The position numbers and the translations under genes were made by a program. Shown one piece after another: positions 35,690 to 45,005 of a stretch of DNA of 64,000 bases. The first letter of the stretch is position 1; each line of letters begins with the position of its first letter. The stretch lies in assembly GCA_025963635.1 (NCBI GenBank), contig JAOQAK010000080.1:203163-267162 (forward strand), in the 5' to 3' direction. The notes below the pieces were generated by a model that was not told the origin of the DNA, did not search any database, and was given only the letters and a program-made list of their open reading frames with translations. Source of the stretch: Ferruginibacter sp. (lineage in GTDB: Bacteria; Bacteroidota; Bacteroidia; Chitinophagales; Chitinophagaceae).

Positions 35690-37402
35690 ATGAGACAAAC
35701 TGGATTAAAGCCTTACTATGATGTTGGGGTAATCGGCGCCGGAGTGGGAGGGTTAACAGCAGCAGCATTGTTAAGCAAAGCGGGCTTTTCTGTTTGTGTT
35801 TTGGAAAAGGAACCGCATGTGGGGGGCTACCTGGCTGGCTTCAGGCGAAAGGACTTTATTTTCGACACCGCCATCCACTGGCTAAACCAATGCAACCCCG
35901 ATGGACTGGTAAGCAGGTTATTCGATGCCCTTGGGTCCGATCATCCAAATGCAATTCAACAAAAAAGAATACGAAGATATAAGGGCGATGGATTTGATTA
36001 TCTGCTCACGAATAATCCAGATGAATGGCGCAACCAGCTGATCAGCGAGTTCCCCGAAGATCAAAAAGGCATTGAACAGTTCTTTAAAGCGGCTAAAAAA
36101 CTGGGGAAGTCATTTAAAAATTACAGCCGCGTCTTTCGTTCGGAAGAAAGCATGTCTTTTTTTGAGCGGATAAAGAATAAAAGAAGATTACTGGAGTTTG
36201 TAATTCCTTTCATCCCTTTTATAAGATTTAGTGGTGAACAGGGATTAAAAAAAGGACTCTCCAAATACTTTAAAAACGAGGCAATCCATAAAATATTTGC
36301 TTCGGAAACAGAACTGCTTTCCTGCCTGGTACCGATTGGATGGGCCTATTACGGGGATTTTCAAAGTCCTCCCAAAGGTGGTGGGCAGGCAATTCCGCAA
36401 TGGTTGCAGCATGTAGTTAAGTTTTATGGTAATAAGGTAAATTGCAATTGCAGGGTAACCAGGGTATTGCTTGAAAACAATAGGGTTACAGGCATCGCCT
36501 TTCAGCAGCGGGGAAAAGATCTGAGTATTCAATGCAAATATATCATTGCCGCCAATGATGTGGAAACATTGTATGAGAAGATGCTGCCACCGGATGCCAT
36601 CCCTGCAAAGTTGAAAAATAAATTGAAAATGGCGGAGATGTACAGCTCTTCCGTTACTATTTCAATTGCCCTGGATTGTCCTCCCGAAGCGCTTGGGTTT
36701 AATGAAGAACTTGTTCATATCGCCAGCGAAAAAGGAAGCTTTCAGGATCATTCCAGTGGCGATCCGTTAAAAAGTGAAATCAGCATTTTAGCGCCTTCCC
36801 TCCGCGACAAATCCCTTGCGCCCGCAGGGAAGGGAACACTTACCCTTTTTATGCCGGCTTACATGGATTTTAATAAGAACTGGTTTACCGAACAGGATGA
36901 ACAGGGGAACTATACCCGTGGTGAAGCCTATCAAAATTTGAAAACGGAAATCGCTGAGCAGATCATTGGCAGGGTGGAAGAGAGATTTGCTCCCGGGTTG
37001 CGATCGCATATCCTGTTTTATGAGGTAGCCACGCCGGTTACCCATCACCGGTATACGGGCAATAAAAACGGCACCATGATGGGCGCTAAACCCGGGCGGG
37101 AGAACATGCAGAATAAAATCGCCCATTATCAAACTCCCGTGAAAAATCTTTTGCTGGGCGGGCATTGGGCAGAGTTGGGAGGTGGCGTGCCCATTGCGGT
37201 GAAGGCGGGCACCAATTCGGCATTGCTCATTCTTAAAAAAGAGAACAATGCTGCATTCCGTTCATTGGCTGGTTACATTGATAGTAAAATACCCCTCGAA
37301 ACACTGCTGAAAGATCCGTGTTTCAAACCATACGATAACTCGTGGGTGCAGCCGTTGACGCCTGCTCAAAAACAAGAAGCCCTCCCGGAAGAAGATAAAT
37401 GA
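35690..37402 (+). CDS. Phytoene desaturase-like (CrtI/RetSat) FAD oxidoreductase
   Basis: This 570-residue enzyme has the FAD motif GAGVGGLTAA at about residues 13-22, EPHVGGYLAGF and a C-terminal GGHWAELGGGVPIAVKAGT, as in CrtI, CrtO and retinol saturase enzymes. It may saturate, desaturate or isomerise the polyene. A gene of this type belongs to flexirubin loci. It is preceded by a 227-base gap that may contain a promoter. Its reaction here is unknown. Confidence 0.85.
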   Translation: MRQTGLKPYYDVGVIGAGVGGLTAAALLSKAGFSVCVLEKEPHVGGYLAGFRRKDFIFDTAIHWLNQCNPDGLVSRLFDALGSDHPNAIQQKRIRRYKGDGFDYLLTNNPDEWRNQLISEFPEDQKGIEQFFKAAKKLGKSFKNYSRVFRSEESMSFFERIKNKRRLLEFVIPFIPFIRFSGEQGLKKGLSKYFKNEAIHKIFASETELLSCLVPIGWAYYGDFQSPPKGGGQAIPQWLQHVVKFYGNKVNCNCRVTRVLLENNRVTGIAFQQRGKDLSIQCKYIIAANDVETLYEKMLPPDAIPAKLKNKLKMAEMYSSSVTISIALDCPPEALGFNEELVHIASEKGSFQDHSSGDPLKSEISILAPSLRDKSLAPAGKGTLTLFMPAYMDFNKNWFTEQDEQGNYTRGEAYQNLKTEIAEQIIGRVEERFAPGLRSHILFYEVATPVTHHRYTGNKNGTMMGAKPGRENMQNKIAHYQTPVKNLLLGGHWAELGGGVPIAVKAGTNSALLILKKENNAAFRSLAGYIDSKIPLETLLKDPCFKPYDNSWVQPLTPAQKQEALPEEDK

Positions 37403-37601
37403 TGCTGAATGTTGTTTAAGACCGATTTGTTGACCAGCATTGGTTTTTCAATGGTTCATCGTTGTAAATATGATTTTGTTATTTTTTCTTTTTGGTAAAA
37501 AGAAAAAATAATCTCCCTTGTACATTTACAGCAATGAGGAGCAACCAAACATCTTTCAAAAAACGATTTTGATTGTGATTCATCATAAACTCTATTTCAA
37601 T

Positions 37602-38300
37602 ATGCCTTTCACCAGGTTTGTTTCCTCTTCAAAAAACAAATGGAGTTGGTTGTTTCTGAAAGGCTTTTTACTTTCAATAATTTTCAATTCCTGTTCCTTT
37701 TCAGGCAAATCGACCAAGCGACTGTATGAGTCTTACCGCCAGAAAATTTTTGATGTCGTAATCGTTCCGGGCGTGCCTTTCAGGAATGGAACATGGGATA
37801 AAACCATGAAGGGCAGGGTGTATTGGGCAAAGTATTTATACGACCAGGGAATCACGAAAAACATCCTGTTTTCAGGTTCGGCGGTGTATACGCCTTATTA
37901 TGAAGCCATCATCATGCAATTATATGCAATCGAATTGGGCGTACCGCGGGAACATATATTTTTTGAAACCAGGGCAGAGCATAGTACAGAAAATGTTTAT
38001 TATTCTTATGAAAAAGCCAGGGAATTGGGCTTCAAAAATATGGGCCTGGCGTATGATCCGTTCCAGTCAAAATTATTAAACAGGTTTATCAGAAAGCAAT
38101 TTAACGGCGAGGTTGCCGTGTTGCCCATGGTAATGGATACCATGAAAGCCCTGGAGCCAATCATGATTGATCCCGTTATAAACGCCCGGGAAGCCTATTA
38201 CAAAGATTTTGTCTCCATTAAAAAAAGAGAAAGTTTTTTTAAGCGGTTGAAAGGTACCGTGGGCTACAACATTAAGTATCGCAGTAAGCAGAGTGAATAA
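37602..38300 (+). CDS. YdcF/SanA-like membrane protein (DUF218)
   Basis: The product has 232 residues from ATG 37602; an earlier TTG at 37518 would give an odd leader. An N-terminal hydrophobic segment with FNSC (about 28-31) may be a lipoprotein or membrane anchor. The DUF218 core is VVIVPGVPF, YLYDQGITKNILFSG and ENVYYSYEKARELG. The family affects envelope integrity. It probably is not part of pigment synthesis. Its stop codon lies in the stem of the hairpin at 38290. Confidence 0.8.
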   Translation: MPFTRFVSSSKNKWSWLFLKGFLLSIIFNSCSFSGKSTKRLYESYRQKIFDVVIVPGVPFRNGTWDKTMKGRVYWAKYLYDQGITKNILFSGSAVYTPYYEAIIMQLYAIELGVPREHIFFETRAEHSTENVYYSYEKARELGFKNMGLAYDPFQSKLLNRFIRKQFNGEVAVLPMVMDTMKALEPIMIDPVINAREAYYKDFVSIKKRESFFKRLKGTVGYNIKYRSKQSE

Positions 38301-38340
38301 AGGTTACGCCTTTCTAAAAGGTGTAACCTTTATTCACTCT
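38290..38340. terminator. Long hairpin over the stop codon, bidirectional terminator
   Basis: AGAGTGAATAAAGGTTAC (38290-38307) and GTAACCTTTATTCACTCT (38323-38340) form a perfect 18-bp stem that extends to about 24 bp with one G-T pair and a three-base loop. It covers the end of the YdcF-like gene and faces the convergent mltG gene. Confidence 0.8.
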
Positions 38341-38347
38341 ACTTACA

Positions 38348-39382
38348 TCAGTTCCCTCCCTTCAATATCGTAAAACTATCTAATGCCAGCTGGTATTGTT
38401 TCGCATAGCGCATATGCTCATCATAGGTAGTGGCAAAATTGGAATATCCCCGAAGATCGGGCTTGGCTACAAAATAAAGGTAGGAGGTACTGGGAGAATT
38501 CAATACTGCATCAATGGTTTTGGGCGAAGGCGTACAAATGGGCCCCGGCGGCAAACCGGTATGCTGGTAAGTATTATAAGGCGATGGATATTGAAGGTAT
38601 TTATAGTAGATCCTTTTCAGACCAAAGTCCTTCATCGCGAATTTAACCGTGGGATCGGCGGCTAATTTCATACCGGTTTCCATCCGGTTGAGGTACACGC
38701 TGGCAATCTTTCCTTTATCAGCTTCCTGGTTGGTCTCCTCCTCCACAATACTTGCCAGTATATATGCCTGCACAGGAGTAAGATTCAGTCCGGCGGCTTT
38801 TTTCTTCCGCTCATTATTCCAGAATTTTTCCTGCTCGTTGTACAGTTTTTTAAATATACCCTTTGCAGAGGTATTCCATAAAATGCTGTAAGTGTTTGGT
38901 ATAACTGCTGTCATCACTGTATTGGTATCCAATCCATATTTTCTTAAGGAATCCCCGTTATTCAGCATTTCCATGAAAGTAGTGGAGTCGCATTCAAAAT
39001 TACCCGCAATTTTTTTTGCAAGGTCTTCTTTTGTTCTGAGTTTATTGATCACAAGGTTTACTGCAGTTTGGCGCCCTGAAACCAGTATCTTAATAATGGT
39101 GTAAATGCCGGATCCCTTTTCAATCACATATTTGCCGGGCTTCACTTTTTTGTCGTAATCCAGTCGCAAAGCAACCCATTTAAATGTACCCGGATTTTTT
39201 ATAATGCCTTGTGTGGTGAGTCCTTCCATAACGTCATTAAAACTGCTGCCCGTTTTGATATAAAAGCTTTTTTTATTTTCACTAAAACTGGTATTACTGC
39301 CAAATAAGCGCCAGGCCGCAAAAGCAATAACGGCAAGTATCACCAACACTATTCTACGGGCATTTTTATTTGCTGAAGCCAT
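38348..39382 (-). CDS. mltG: Endolytic murein transglycosylase MltG
   Basis: This 344-residue inner-membrane protein has an N-terminal membrane helix (VLVILAVIAFAAWRLF) and the YceG-type catalytic region: ILASIVEEETNQEADKGKIASVYLNRM (E at about 218) and AADPTVKFA. It cleaves nascent peptidoglycan strands and sets glycan length. The N-terminal LysM-like region precedes it. Length is usual for the family. It lies convergent to the YdcF-like gene. Confidence 0.92.
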   Translation of the reverse strand: MASANKNARRIVLVILAVIAFAAWRLFGSNTSFSENKKSFYIKTGSSFNDVMEGLTTQGIIKNPGTFKWVALRLDYDKKVKPGKYVIEKGSGIYTIIKILVSGRQTAVNLVINKLRTKEDLAKKIAGNFECDSTTFMEMLNNGDSLRKYGLDTNTVMTAVIPNTYSILWNTSAKGIFKKLYNEQEKFWNNERKKKAAGLNLTPVQAYILASIVEEETNQEADKGKIASVYLNRMETGMKLAADPTVKFAMKDFGLKRIYYKYLQYPSPYNTYQHTGLPPGPICTPSPKTIDAVLNSPSTSYLYFVAKPDLRGYSNFATTYDEHMRYAKQYQLALDSFTILKGGN

Positions 39383-39423
39383 GGTTTCTTATTCTATTCG
39401 AAATTTGCTAAAAGTAAAATAAA

Positions 39424-39450
39424 AAACCCCGCCATGTACAGGCAGGGTTT
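39424..39450 (-). terminator. Rho-independent terminator after secG
   Basis: On the minus strand AAACCCTGCC and GGCGGGGTTT form a 10-bp stem with one mismatch and seven-base loop, followed by TTTTTTATTTTA. Confidence 0.8.
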
Positions 39451-39473
39451 ATAAATTTAGTATAAATTAAAAC

Positions 39474-39821
39474 TTACGGTTTTTTTATAGTATCAACCGG
39501 CGCTGCGCCTGGCAAAGTCACGCTGTTTTGGGGCAGGGGTGCACTGGCCGGTGCTTTGTTGATGAGTTCATCATTTTTGGATGATCCGCCAGCAGTTTTT
39601 GGAATAAAGATGGGAGAAATAACACATAACACTCCAACGATTGCGGCGAAAATCCAGGTGCCTTTTTCGAGTACATCGGTAGTTTGTTTTACACCCATTA
39701 ACTGGTTGCTAAAACCGCCCAGGCTGCCCGACAGGCCACCGCCTTTTGGATTTTGTACCAATACTATCAAACCCAGTATGATGGAGGCAATAATAACTAA
39801 GATTCCGAATAAAATTAACAT
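39474..39821 (-). CDS. secG: Preprotein translocase subunit SecG
   Basis: This 115-residue protein has two membrane helices (about 3-22 and 55-72) with the GGGLSGSLGG loop between them, as in SecG of SecYEG. The Ala/Pro-rich C-terminus is common in Bacteroidota. It follows the TPR-like gene by one base and so is in the same operon. Confidence 0.9.
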   Translation of the reverse strand: MLILFGILVIIASIILGLIVLVQNPKGGGLSGSLGGFSNQLMGVKQTTDVLEKGTWIFAAIVGVLCVISPIFIPKTAGGSSKNDELINKAPASAPLPQNSVTLPGAAPVDTIKKP

Positions 39822-39822
39822 T

Positions 39823-41232
39823 TCAATGTTCTTTTAGTTGATCAATTTTGGCTGCAAAGTAAGTGCTTTTGGAGGGATTGAGCAAACTTAATTTTTTGTA
39901 AACTTCGATCGCTTTGGCCACCTTCCCCTGTTGCAGCAATACTTCCGCCATCGCTTCTGTTAACACCGTAGCATCTTTATTGGATTGCTCGGCCAGTTGC
40001 TGGATCGACTGGTCTGTTTGCCCGCTTTGTTCCGGTAACTGATCGCCATGGATCTTTTTCATCGTTTTAAGCCATTCGGTAAAACTTTTAAGTTGTTTAC
40101 CTAATTTATCAGACGGCTTTATTTCACCGCTTAATTTTATTCCAAGACTGGCGAAATAATCTGACGTGTGTAATGGCTCAAATGAAATACGATCTTCGGT
40201 TACATTGGATGTGTCAATATTTAACCTGAAGTTCATCGGTGCAATTTCCTGTTCAGGGATTTCTGATTCTGCTTCAGGCTCATTGATGAGCGGTGTGGTT
40301 TCATTATTGAAATGCCCGGTTATGAGGGGCTCACCTGGTTTATTTTGTTGTTCCGGAACATTGGAAACAAGCGGCTCAATACCTGTTGTTTTTGCTTCCG
40401 TTTCAATGGGCGGAAGTGATAAGGTAGGCTGATCGCCGGGAATCGCTTCGGATTTCTCTTCAGTAGCCTCCTCAACAATATTTTGGCCTGTTGAAATGAT
40501 TATTTCCTGTGATGCAGATGTTACCGGGGCTAATTCCAGCACAGGATCAGTTGATATTGCAGGAACATCCAGATCATCCTGCTCTGTTTCTTGTGTTTCC
40601 TGTTCTGCGGCAGCTGCGGCTTCTGTTTTCTCTTTTTCAATCTCCGGAACAGGATGATTTTCCTCCCTGGGAATAATTTCCTGCGAATCAGGAGCTACCG
40701 GCAGCAATTCTAACACCGGCCCGGTTGATAGTGCAGGGACATCCAAATCCTCGGAAGCTTTTGCTTTCCCTTGGGCAATAATAGCAGGAACTTCTGTGTC
40801 GCTTTCAACAGAATGTATATCATTGTTTACCAGGGCAAGGTCAACAGATGTTGCATCTCCGGCTGCTGGTTCAGGATGAATGACGGTATTGATCTCATTG
40901 CGTTCCTGATGCTGAACTGATTCAGCTTGCACAAGTTCTTCCGGATGGGCAGGTGCAGGAAATTCGTTAGGTGCAATGTCGATTGGAGCAAGGATTTCCT
41001 TTGTTTCCTGCAATTGAAATTGTAGCCAGTAAGGATTGTTAAACAGGATAGAGGTTTTGGCCGCCTGCTGTTCATATTCTATTGTATTCCTTTCAGTCTC
41101 CAGCAATAAAAAGAACTGCGCCGGAGCAAAATAAGGATGGTCTTTTGTAACCTGTGTAAGATATTCACGGGTGCCAACGTCCGACAACTTTCGTTTAAAG
41201 ATCGATTCAAAAAGTAAATTGCTGTCACCCAT
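39823..41232 (-). CDS. TPR-like protein with acidic low-complexity linker
   Basis: This 469-residue protein has an N-terminal helical region (LFESIFKRKLSDVGTREYL) and a TPR-like C-terminus (VAKAIEVYKKLSLLNPSKSTYF). The centre (about 95-330) is a Glu/Pro-rich linker. It contains a near-exact internal duplication: DLDVPALSTGPVLELLP and DLDVPAISTDPVLELAP, each followed by SQEII. The neighbourhood with secG and lptE-like is typical of Bacteroidota. A role in secretion or envelope assembly is inferred. Confidence 0.75.
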   Translation of the reverse strand: MGDSNLLFESIFKRKLSDVGTREYLTQVTKDHPYFAPAQFFLLLETERNTIEYEQQAAKTSILFNNPYWLQFQLQETKEILAPIDIAPNEFPAPAHPEELVQAESVQHQERNEINTVIHPEPAAGDATSVDLALVNNDIHSVESDTEVPAIIAQGKAKASEDLDVPALSTGPVLELLPVAPDSQEIIPREENHPVPEIEKEKTEAAAAAEQETQETEQDDLDVPAISTDPVLELAPVTSASQEIIISTGQNIVEEATEEKSEAIPGDQPTLSLPPIETEAKTTGIEPLVSNVPEQQNKPGEPLITGHFNNETTPLINEPEAESEIPEQEIAPMNFRLNIDTSNVTEDRISFEPLHTSDYFASLGIKLSGEIKPSDKLGKQLKSFTEWLKTMKKIHGDQLPEQSGQTDQSIQQLAEQSNKDATVLTEAMAEVLLQQGKVAKAIEVYKKLSLLNPSKSTYFAAKIDQLKEH

Positions 41233-41282
41233 ATGCCGAAGATAAATGATAATGCTACAATGCGAATAATTAATCCTTTATT

Positions 41283-41879
41283 TTACCAGTTGGAAAATAT
41301 TTTATTAAATATTCCGTCCACTATATTTTTAATGATATCGGGAAACAAGGCTGCCTGTGCAGTTTCCAGTGTTTGGTTAGCAGGGAAATCGAAATTATTG
41401 GATAGATCGGCCTCAAAATTTTTCTTTTCATCAAGGCTGTTCTTAAAGATAAGGTGAAAGGAAACCGACAGCCGGTTGGTGCTTGCATTGTTCCCCGAAA
41501 TACCACTGGTAGTTACATTATATTCAGAAACATACCCACTAATATCATAATGTGCGTCATCATCATTGGTTTGGCGCAACCGGGTATTACCGATTACTTT
41601 TTGCTTCATCTTTTCCGTTAACTCCTGGCTCAGTTGCGGGTTAACATAGCGGGCTTTATTGGTAAAATAATTTACCCTAAAGGTCTTTACTTCCGGCGGA
41701 ATCGGGGAAGTGTCCTTGAATGAATATTTACAGGTGGCGAAGCTAAATACGGCAAATACCAACAGGCAAATCGGCAATAAAAATATCCTCCTTGTTACGA
41801 CCTGCGGATTGCTTATTGCCAGTTGTTTTTTGCTCATTGCCCAATGCGTATTGCCTATTGATTTAATCTTCGATATCAT
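41283..41879 (-). CDS. LptE-like lipoprotein
   Basis: The frame is 198 residues, but the first 14-28 are encoded by an intergenic GCAAT repeat. The start may be ATG 41837 (MSKKQL) or a TTG after AGGAGG. The lipobox is FSFATC. The body has FRVNYFTNKARYVNPQLSQEL, DISGYVSEYNVT and a C-terminal helix, matching Bacteroidota LptE proteins that act in LPS transport to the surface with LptD. It overlaps the sigma-54 activator by 17 bases. Confidence 0.75.
   Translation of the reverse strand: MISKIKSIGNTHWAMSKKQLAISNPQVVTRRIFLLPICLLVFAVFSFATCKYSFKDTSPIPPEVKTFRVNYFTNKARYVNPQLSQELTEKMKQKVIGNTRLRQTNDDDAHYDISGYVSEYNVTTSGISGNNASTNRLSVSFHLIFKNSLDEKKNFEADLSNNFDFPANQTLETAQAALFPDIIKNIVDGIFNKIFSNW
41807..41862. 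repeat. GCAAT/ATTGCC simple repeat at gene junction
   Basis: Copies of ATTGC(C/T) and its variants fill the space between the end of the sigma-54 activator gene and the lipoprotein signal of LptE. Confidence 0.6.
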
Positions 41880-43104
41880 ATTCTTTCAGTTTTCTGTACA
41901 AGGTTCTTTCACTGATCCCCAGGTCGGAGGAAGCATCTTTGCGCTTGCCTTTATGTTTTTTTAATGCTTTAATGATCAGCTCTTTTTCCTTGTCCATTAT
42001 ACTCAGCGATTCCTCAATAGCTTCATGTTGGTGAATATCTTCTCCTTTTTGATTGATAAAAACAGGTTGATTGGTGTGTCCGTAGTTATTAGTGGAAACG
42101 GATGGCTTATGATCGGGCAAAATACCATCTATATTATTGTTGTACATCGGGATATTTTGTGCAATACCCGGGTTTTGCAATATTTCGAAGAACATTTTTT
42201 TAAGTTCATTCACATCCTTCTTCATATCAAAAAACAACTTGTATAGTATCTCGCGTTCGTTGGCAAACTCCTGTTGACTCAGCGCTGCTTTTCCACCGAC
42301 CAATACGGGTAAACGGCTAAAATTATTCTCCGGTAAAAAGTTTTTCAGGTCTTTGGCAGAAATGTTTTTCTCCTTCGACAATACCGATATCTGTTCCGCG
42401 ATATTCTTTAGTTCCCTTACATTACCCGGCCATGGATAATTCATCAGCATCACTTTAGCATCTTCTTCCAGTTGGATCGGGGCGCCTTTGTAACGGTCGG
42501 AAAAATCGGCCGCGAATTTCCTGAAAAGCAGCGGGATATCTTCTTTCCGGTCTCTCAAAGACGGAACCCGGATGGGCACCGTATTTAGCCGGTAATACAA
42601 ATCTTCCCTGAATTTTCCGGACTGTGTACTTTCCAGCAATTCCTTATTGGTGGCAGCGATTACCCTAACATCGGTTTTCTGCACTTTACTGCTACCCACC
42701 CTGATGTATTCCCCTGCTTCCAGTACACGTAACAAACGGGCCTGCGTTCCCAGGGGCAGCTCTCCAATCTCATCTAAAAAGATGGTACCACCATTTACGG
42801 TTTCGAAATAACCTTTCCGGCTATCCAGTGCACCAGTAAAAGAACCTTTTTCGTGTCCAAACAGTTCGGAGTCGATGGTGCCCTCGGGAATGGCGCCGCA
42901 GTTTACGGCGATAAAAGGATTATGTTTTCGGGCGCTGAGCGCATGGATAATCTGGGAGAAAACTTCTTTACCAACGCCACTTTCTCCATTGATCAGTACG
43001 CTCAGGTCGGTATTGGCAACCTGTGTAGCCACATTCAGTGCATGATTCAGTGCCGGCGAATTGCCGATGATTCCAAAACGGTTTTTGATTGATTGTAAAT
43101 CCAT
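41863..43104 (-). CDS. Sigma-54-interaction AAA+ transcriptional activator
   Basis: This 413-residue protein has no receiver domain. The AAA+ domain has Walker A GESGVGKE (40-47), GSFTGA (87-92, the sigma-54 loop) and DEIGE (111-115). A Fis-type HTH is at the end (KRKDASSDLGISERTLYRKL). It is expected to activate RNA polymerase with sigma-54. The N-terminus (10-30, NSPALNHALNVATQV) is short, so control by phosphorylation is unlikely. This is the standard miaB-adjacent regulator in Bacteroidota. Confidence 0.92.
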   Translation of the reverse strand: MDLQSIKNRFGIIGNSPALNHALNVATQVANTDLSVLINGESGVGKEVFSQIIHALSARKHNPFIAVNCGAIPEGTIDSELFGHEKGSFTGALDSRKGYFETVNGGTIFLDEIGELPLGTQARLLRVLEAGEYIRVGSSKVQKTDVRVIAATNKELLESTQSGKFREDLYYRLNTVPIRVPSLRDRKEDIPLLFRKFAADFSDRYKGAPIQLEEDAKVMLMNYPWPGNVRELKNIAEQISVLSKEKNISAKDLKNFLPENNFSRLPVLVGGKAALSQQEFANEREILYKLFFDMKKDVNELKKMFFEILQNPGIAQNIPMYNNNIDGILPDHKPSVSTNNYGHTNQPVFINQKGEDIHQHEAIEESLSIMDKEKELIIKALKKHKGKRKDASSDLGISERTLYRKLKEYDIED

Positions 43105-43251
43105 AATATAAGGTCCGCTGAAGAGTAAAGAATTTCAACGCGTGTCTATCTGTATCTTCCGGATGCTGCCGGAAGCTTTGTTTTTAAAATAATTTTTGAT
43201 TCCAATTTCCTTCCGCAATATGAAAGCTATTTTGTTTACAACCTGCTTCAA

Positions 43252-44700
43252 TCATATTGCACAACTAAGTGCCTTCCCCAGGAGGGTACCCGCTGTACAG
43301 CTGTGGATATTCACTATTACATAATCTCCCTTTTGAAAGTTCTCTTTAGGGAAAACCACTACTTTATTCTGGTCAGTTCTTCCATGAAGATCGGCTTCCG
43401 TTTTTTTTGAAAATCCCTCCACCAGCACTTTAAAAGTTTTGCCCACATCCTTCTGCATGCTTTGCAATGAGTGCATACGGTGCAGCTCAACCATTTCCTG
43501 CAGGCGCCTTTTTTTTACCGCTTCCGGTACGTCATCTGCAAAACGGCGTGCAGCCAATGTTCCGGGCCTTTCGCTGTAAAAATACATGTAGGCAAGATCA
43601 TAATGGCAATATTCCATCAGGCTTAATGATTGCTGGTGATCTTCCTCGGTTTCGGTACAAAAACCCGTGATCATATCAGTTGATACTCCACAATCGGGGA
43701 TGATCTCGCGGATGCGGTTTACTTTGGCGATATACCATTCCCTCGAATAAGTACGGTTCATCATTTGCAATACCCGGCTACTGCCACTTTGTACGGGGAG
43801 ATGGATGTAATTACAAATGTTATCATATTTAGCGATGGTGAACAGCACCTCGTCGGTAATGTCTTTTGGGTGAGAGGTGCTAAACCTTACTCTCAACAAT
43901 GGAGAAATCAGGGCTACCATTTCCAGCAATTTGGCAAAGGTTACAGGTTCGTCAACAATTCCATCGATTGAGTGGGGCGCTGTCCAATGGTAGCTGTCGA
44001 CATTTTGGCCGAGTAAGGTTACCTCGCGGTAGCCATTTTCAAACAATTCCCGGCACTCGTTGAGAATACTTGCCGCATCCCTGCTTCTTTCCCGGCCTCT
44101 TGTGAACGGCACCACGCAAAAAGAACACATGTTGTTGCAGCCCCGCATGATACTTACAAAAGCATTTACCCCATTGCTGTTGAGGCGGATGGGAGCAATG
44201 TCAGCGTAGGTTTCATCGCGGCTTAACAATACATTGACCGCTTTTTGACCGGTTTCTGCATCTTCAATCAGCCCGGGAAGGCTTCGGTAAGCATCCGGAC
44301 CTACCACCATATCCACCAGCTTTTCTTCCTGTAAAAATTTTTCTTTCAGGCGTTCTGCCATACAGCCCAAAACGCCCACGAGTATACCAGGATTGGCTTT
44401 TTTCAGTTTTTTGAATTCAGTAAGCCTTTTACGTACGGTTGATTCTGCTTTTTCGCGGATGGAGCAGGTGTTTATAAATATCAGGTCGGCCTCCTCACAG
44501 TTTTTTGTGGCGCCAAATCCTTTGCCATGCAATATGGAAGCCACTACTTCACTATCAGCAAAATTCATTGCACATCCATAGCTTTCAATATAAAACCGTT
44601 TCCGGTAGAGGGTCTCATCCACTTTGAAAGGGGCAAAGGCTTCGCCCTGCCTGGCTTCATTATGCGTTTTTAGATCCGTAGTTAGTGTCGTTTCCATCAT
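43252..44700 (-). CDS. miaB: tRNA-2-methylthio-N6-dimethylallyladenosine synthase MiaB
   Basis: This 482-residue enzyme has three N-terminal Fe-S Cys (C43, C79, C113) and the radical SAM site RGCNNMCSFC (C188, C192, C195). The C-terminal TRAM domain ends near KGDYVIVNI. It methylthiolates adenosine 37 of tRNA. ATG 44700 or ATG 44697 are both possible. A promoter box is 14 bases upstream. Confidence 0.95.
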   Translation of the reverse strand: MMETTLTTDLKTHNEARQGEAFAPFKVDETLYRKRFYIESYGCAMNFADSEVVASILHGKGFGATKNCEEADLIFINTCSIREKAESTVRKRLTEFKKLKKANPGILVGVLGCMAERLKEKFLQEEKLVDMVVGPDAYRSLPGLIEDAETGQKAVNVLLSRDETYADIAPIRLNSNGVNAFVSIMRGCNNMCSFCVVPFTRGRERSRDAASILNECRELFENGYREVTLLGQNVDSYHWTAPHSIDGIVDEPVTFAKLLEMVALISPLLRVRFSTSHPKDITDEVLFTIAKYDNICNYIHLPVQSGSSRVLQMMNRTYSREWYIAKVNRIREIIPDCGVSTDMITGFCTETEEDHQQSLSLMEYCHYDLAYMYFYSERPGTLAARRFADDVPEAVKKRRLQEMVELHRMHSLQSMQKDVGKTFKVLVEGFSKKTEADLHGRTDQNKVVVFPKENFQKGDYVIVNIHSCTAGTLLGKALSCAI

Positions 44701-44713
44701 TAATTTAAGTGCG

Positions 44714-44721
44714 CAAAAATA
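44714..44721 (-). promoter_or_regulatory. Bacteroidota -7 box (TATTTTTG, minus strand)
   Basis: It is a full match to TAnnTTTG followed by CGC, upstream of miaB. No clear -33 element. Confidence 0.5.
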
Positions 44722-44867
44722 GGAAATAATGTTGTTATTGTGTCAGATTGGCAGCGAAAGATATGATTGCTTTAGCATTTGATAGGGCAGGTGGCTTAGA
44801 AGAGGAGATGATTCTAACAGCAAACACTTTCTGACAATGATGCAGAGGAGTAAATAATTGAAATAAA

Positions 44868-44893
44868 CAACCCCGCTGATGATGGGGGGTTGT
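44868..44893 (-). terminator. Hairpin terminator of the ppa/tauE operon
   Basis: On the minus strand CAACCCC and GGGGTTG form a stem, followed by TTTATTTC. It lies downstream of the TauE-like gene. Confidence 0.7.
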
Positions 44894-44975
44894 AAATATT
44901 ATAACATAAAAACGTCTCTCCGGTAATTTTATATGGAAGAATAAGGAGTGAGCCGGATATGCAAATGGTTTATAA

Positions 44976-44999
44976 CCATCAACCATCAACTTTCAACCG
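44976..44999. repeat. ACCATCAACTTTCAACC simple repeat
   Basis: Complement of the GGTTGAAGTTGATGG family, right after the TauE-like stop codon. Confidence 0.6.
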
Positions 45000-45005
45000 T
45001 TTACA

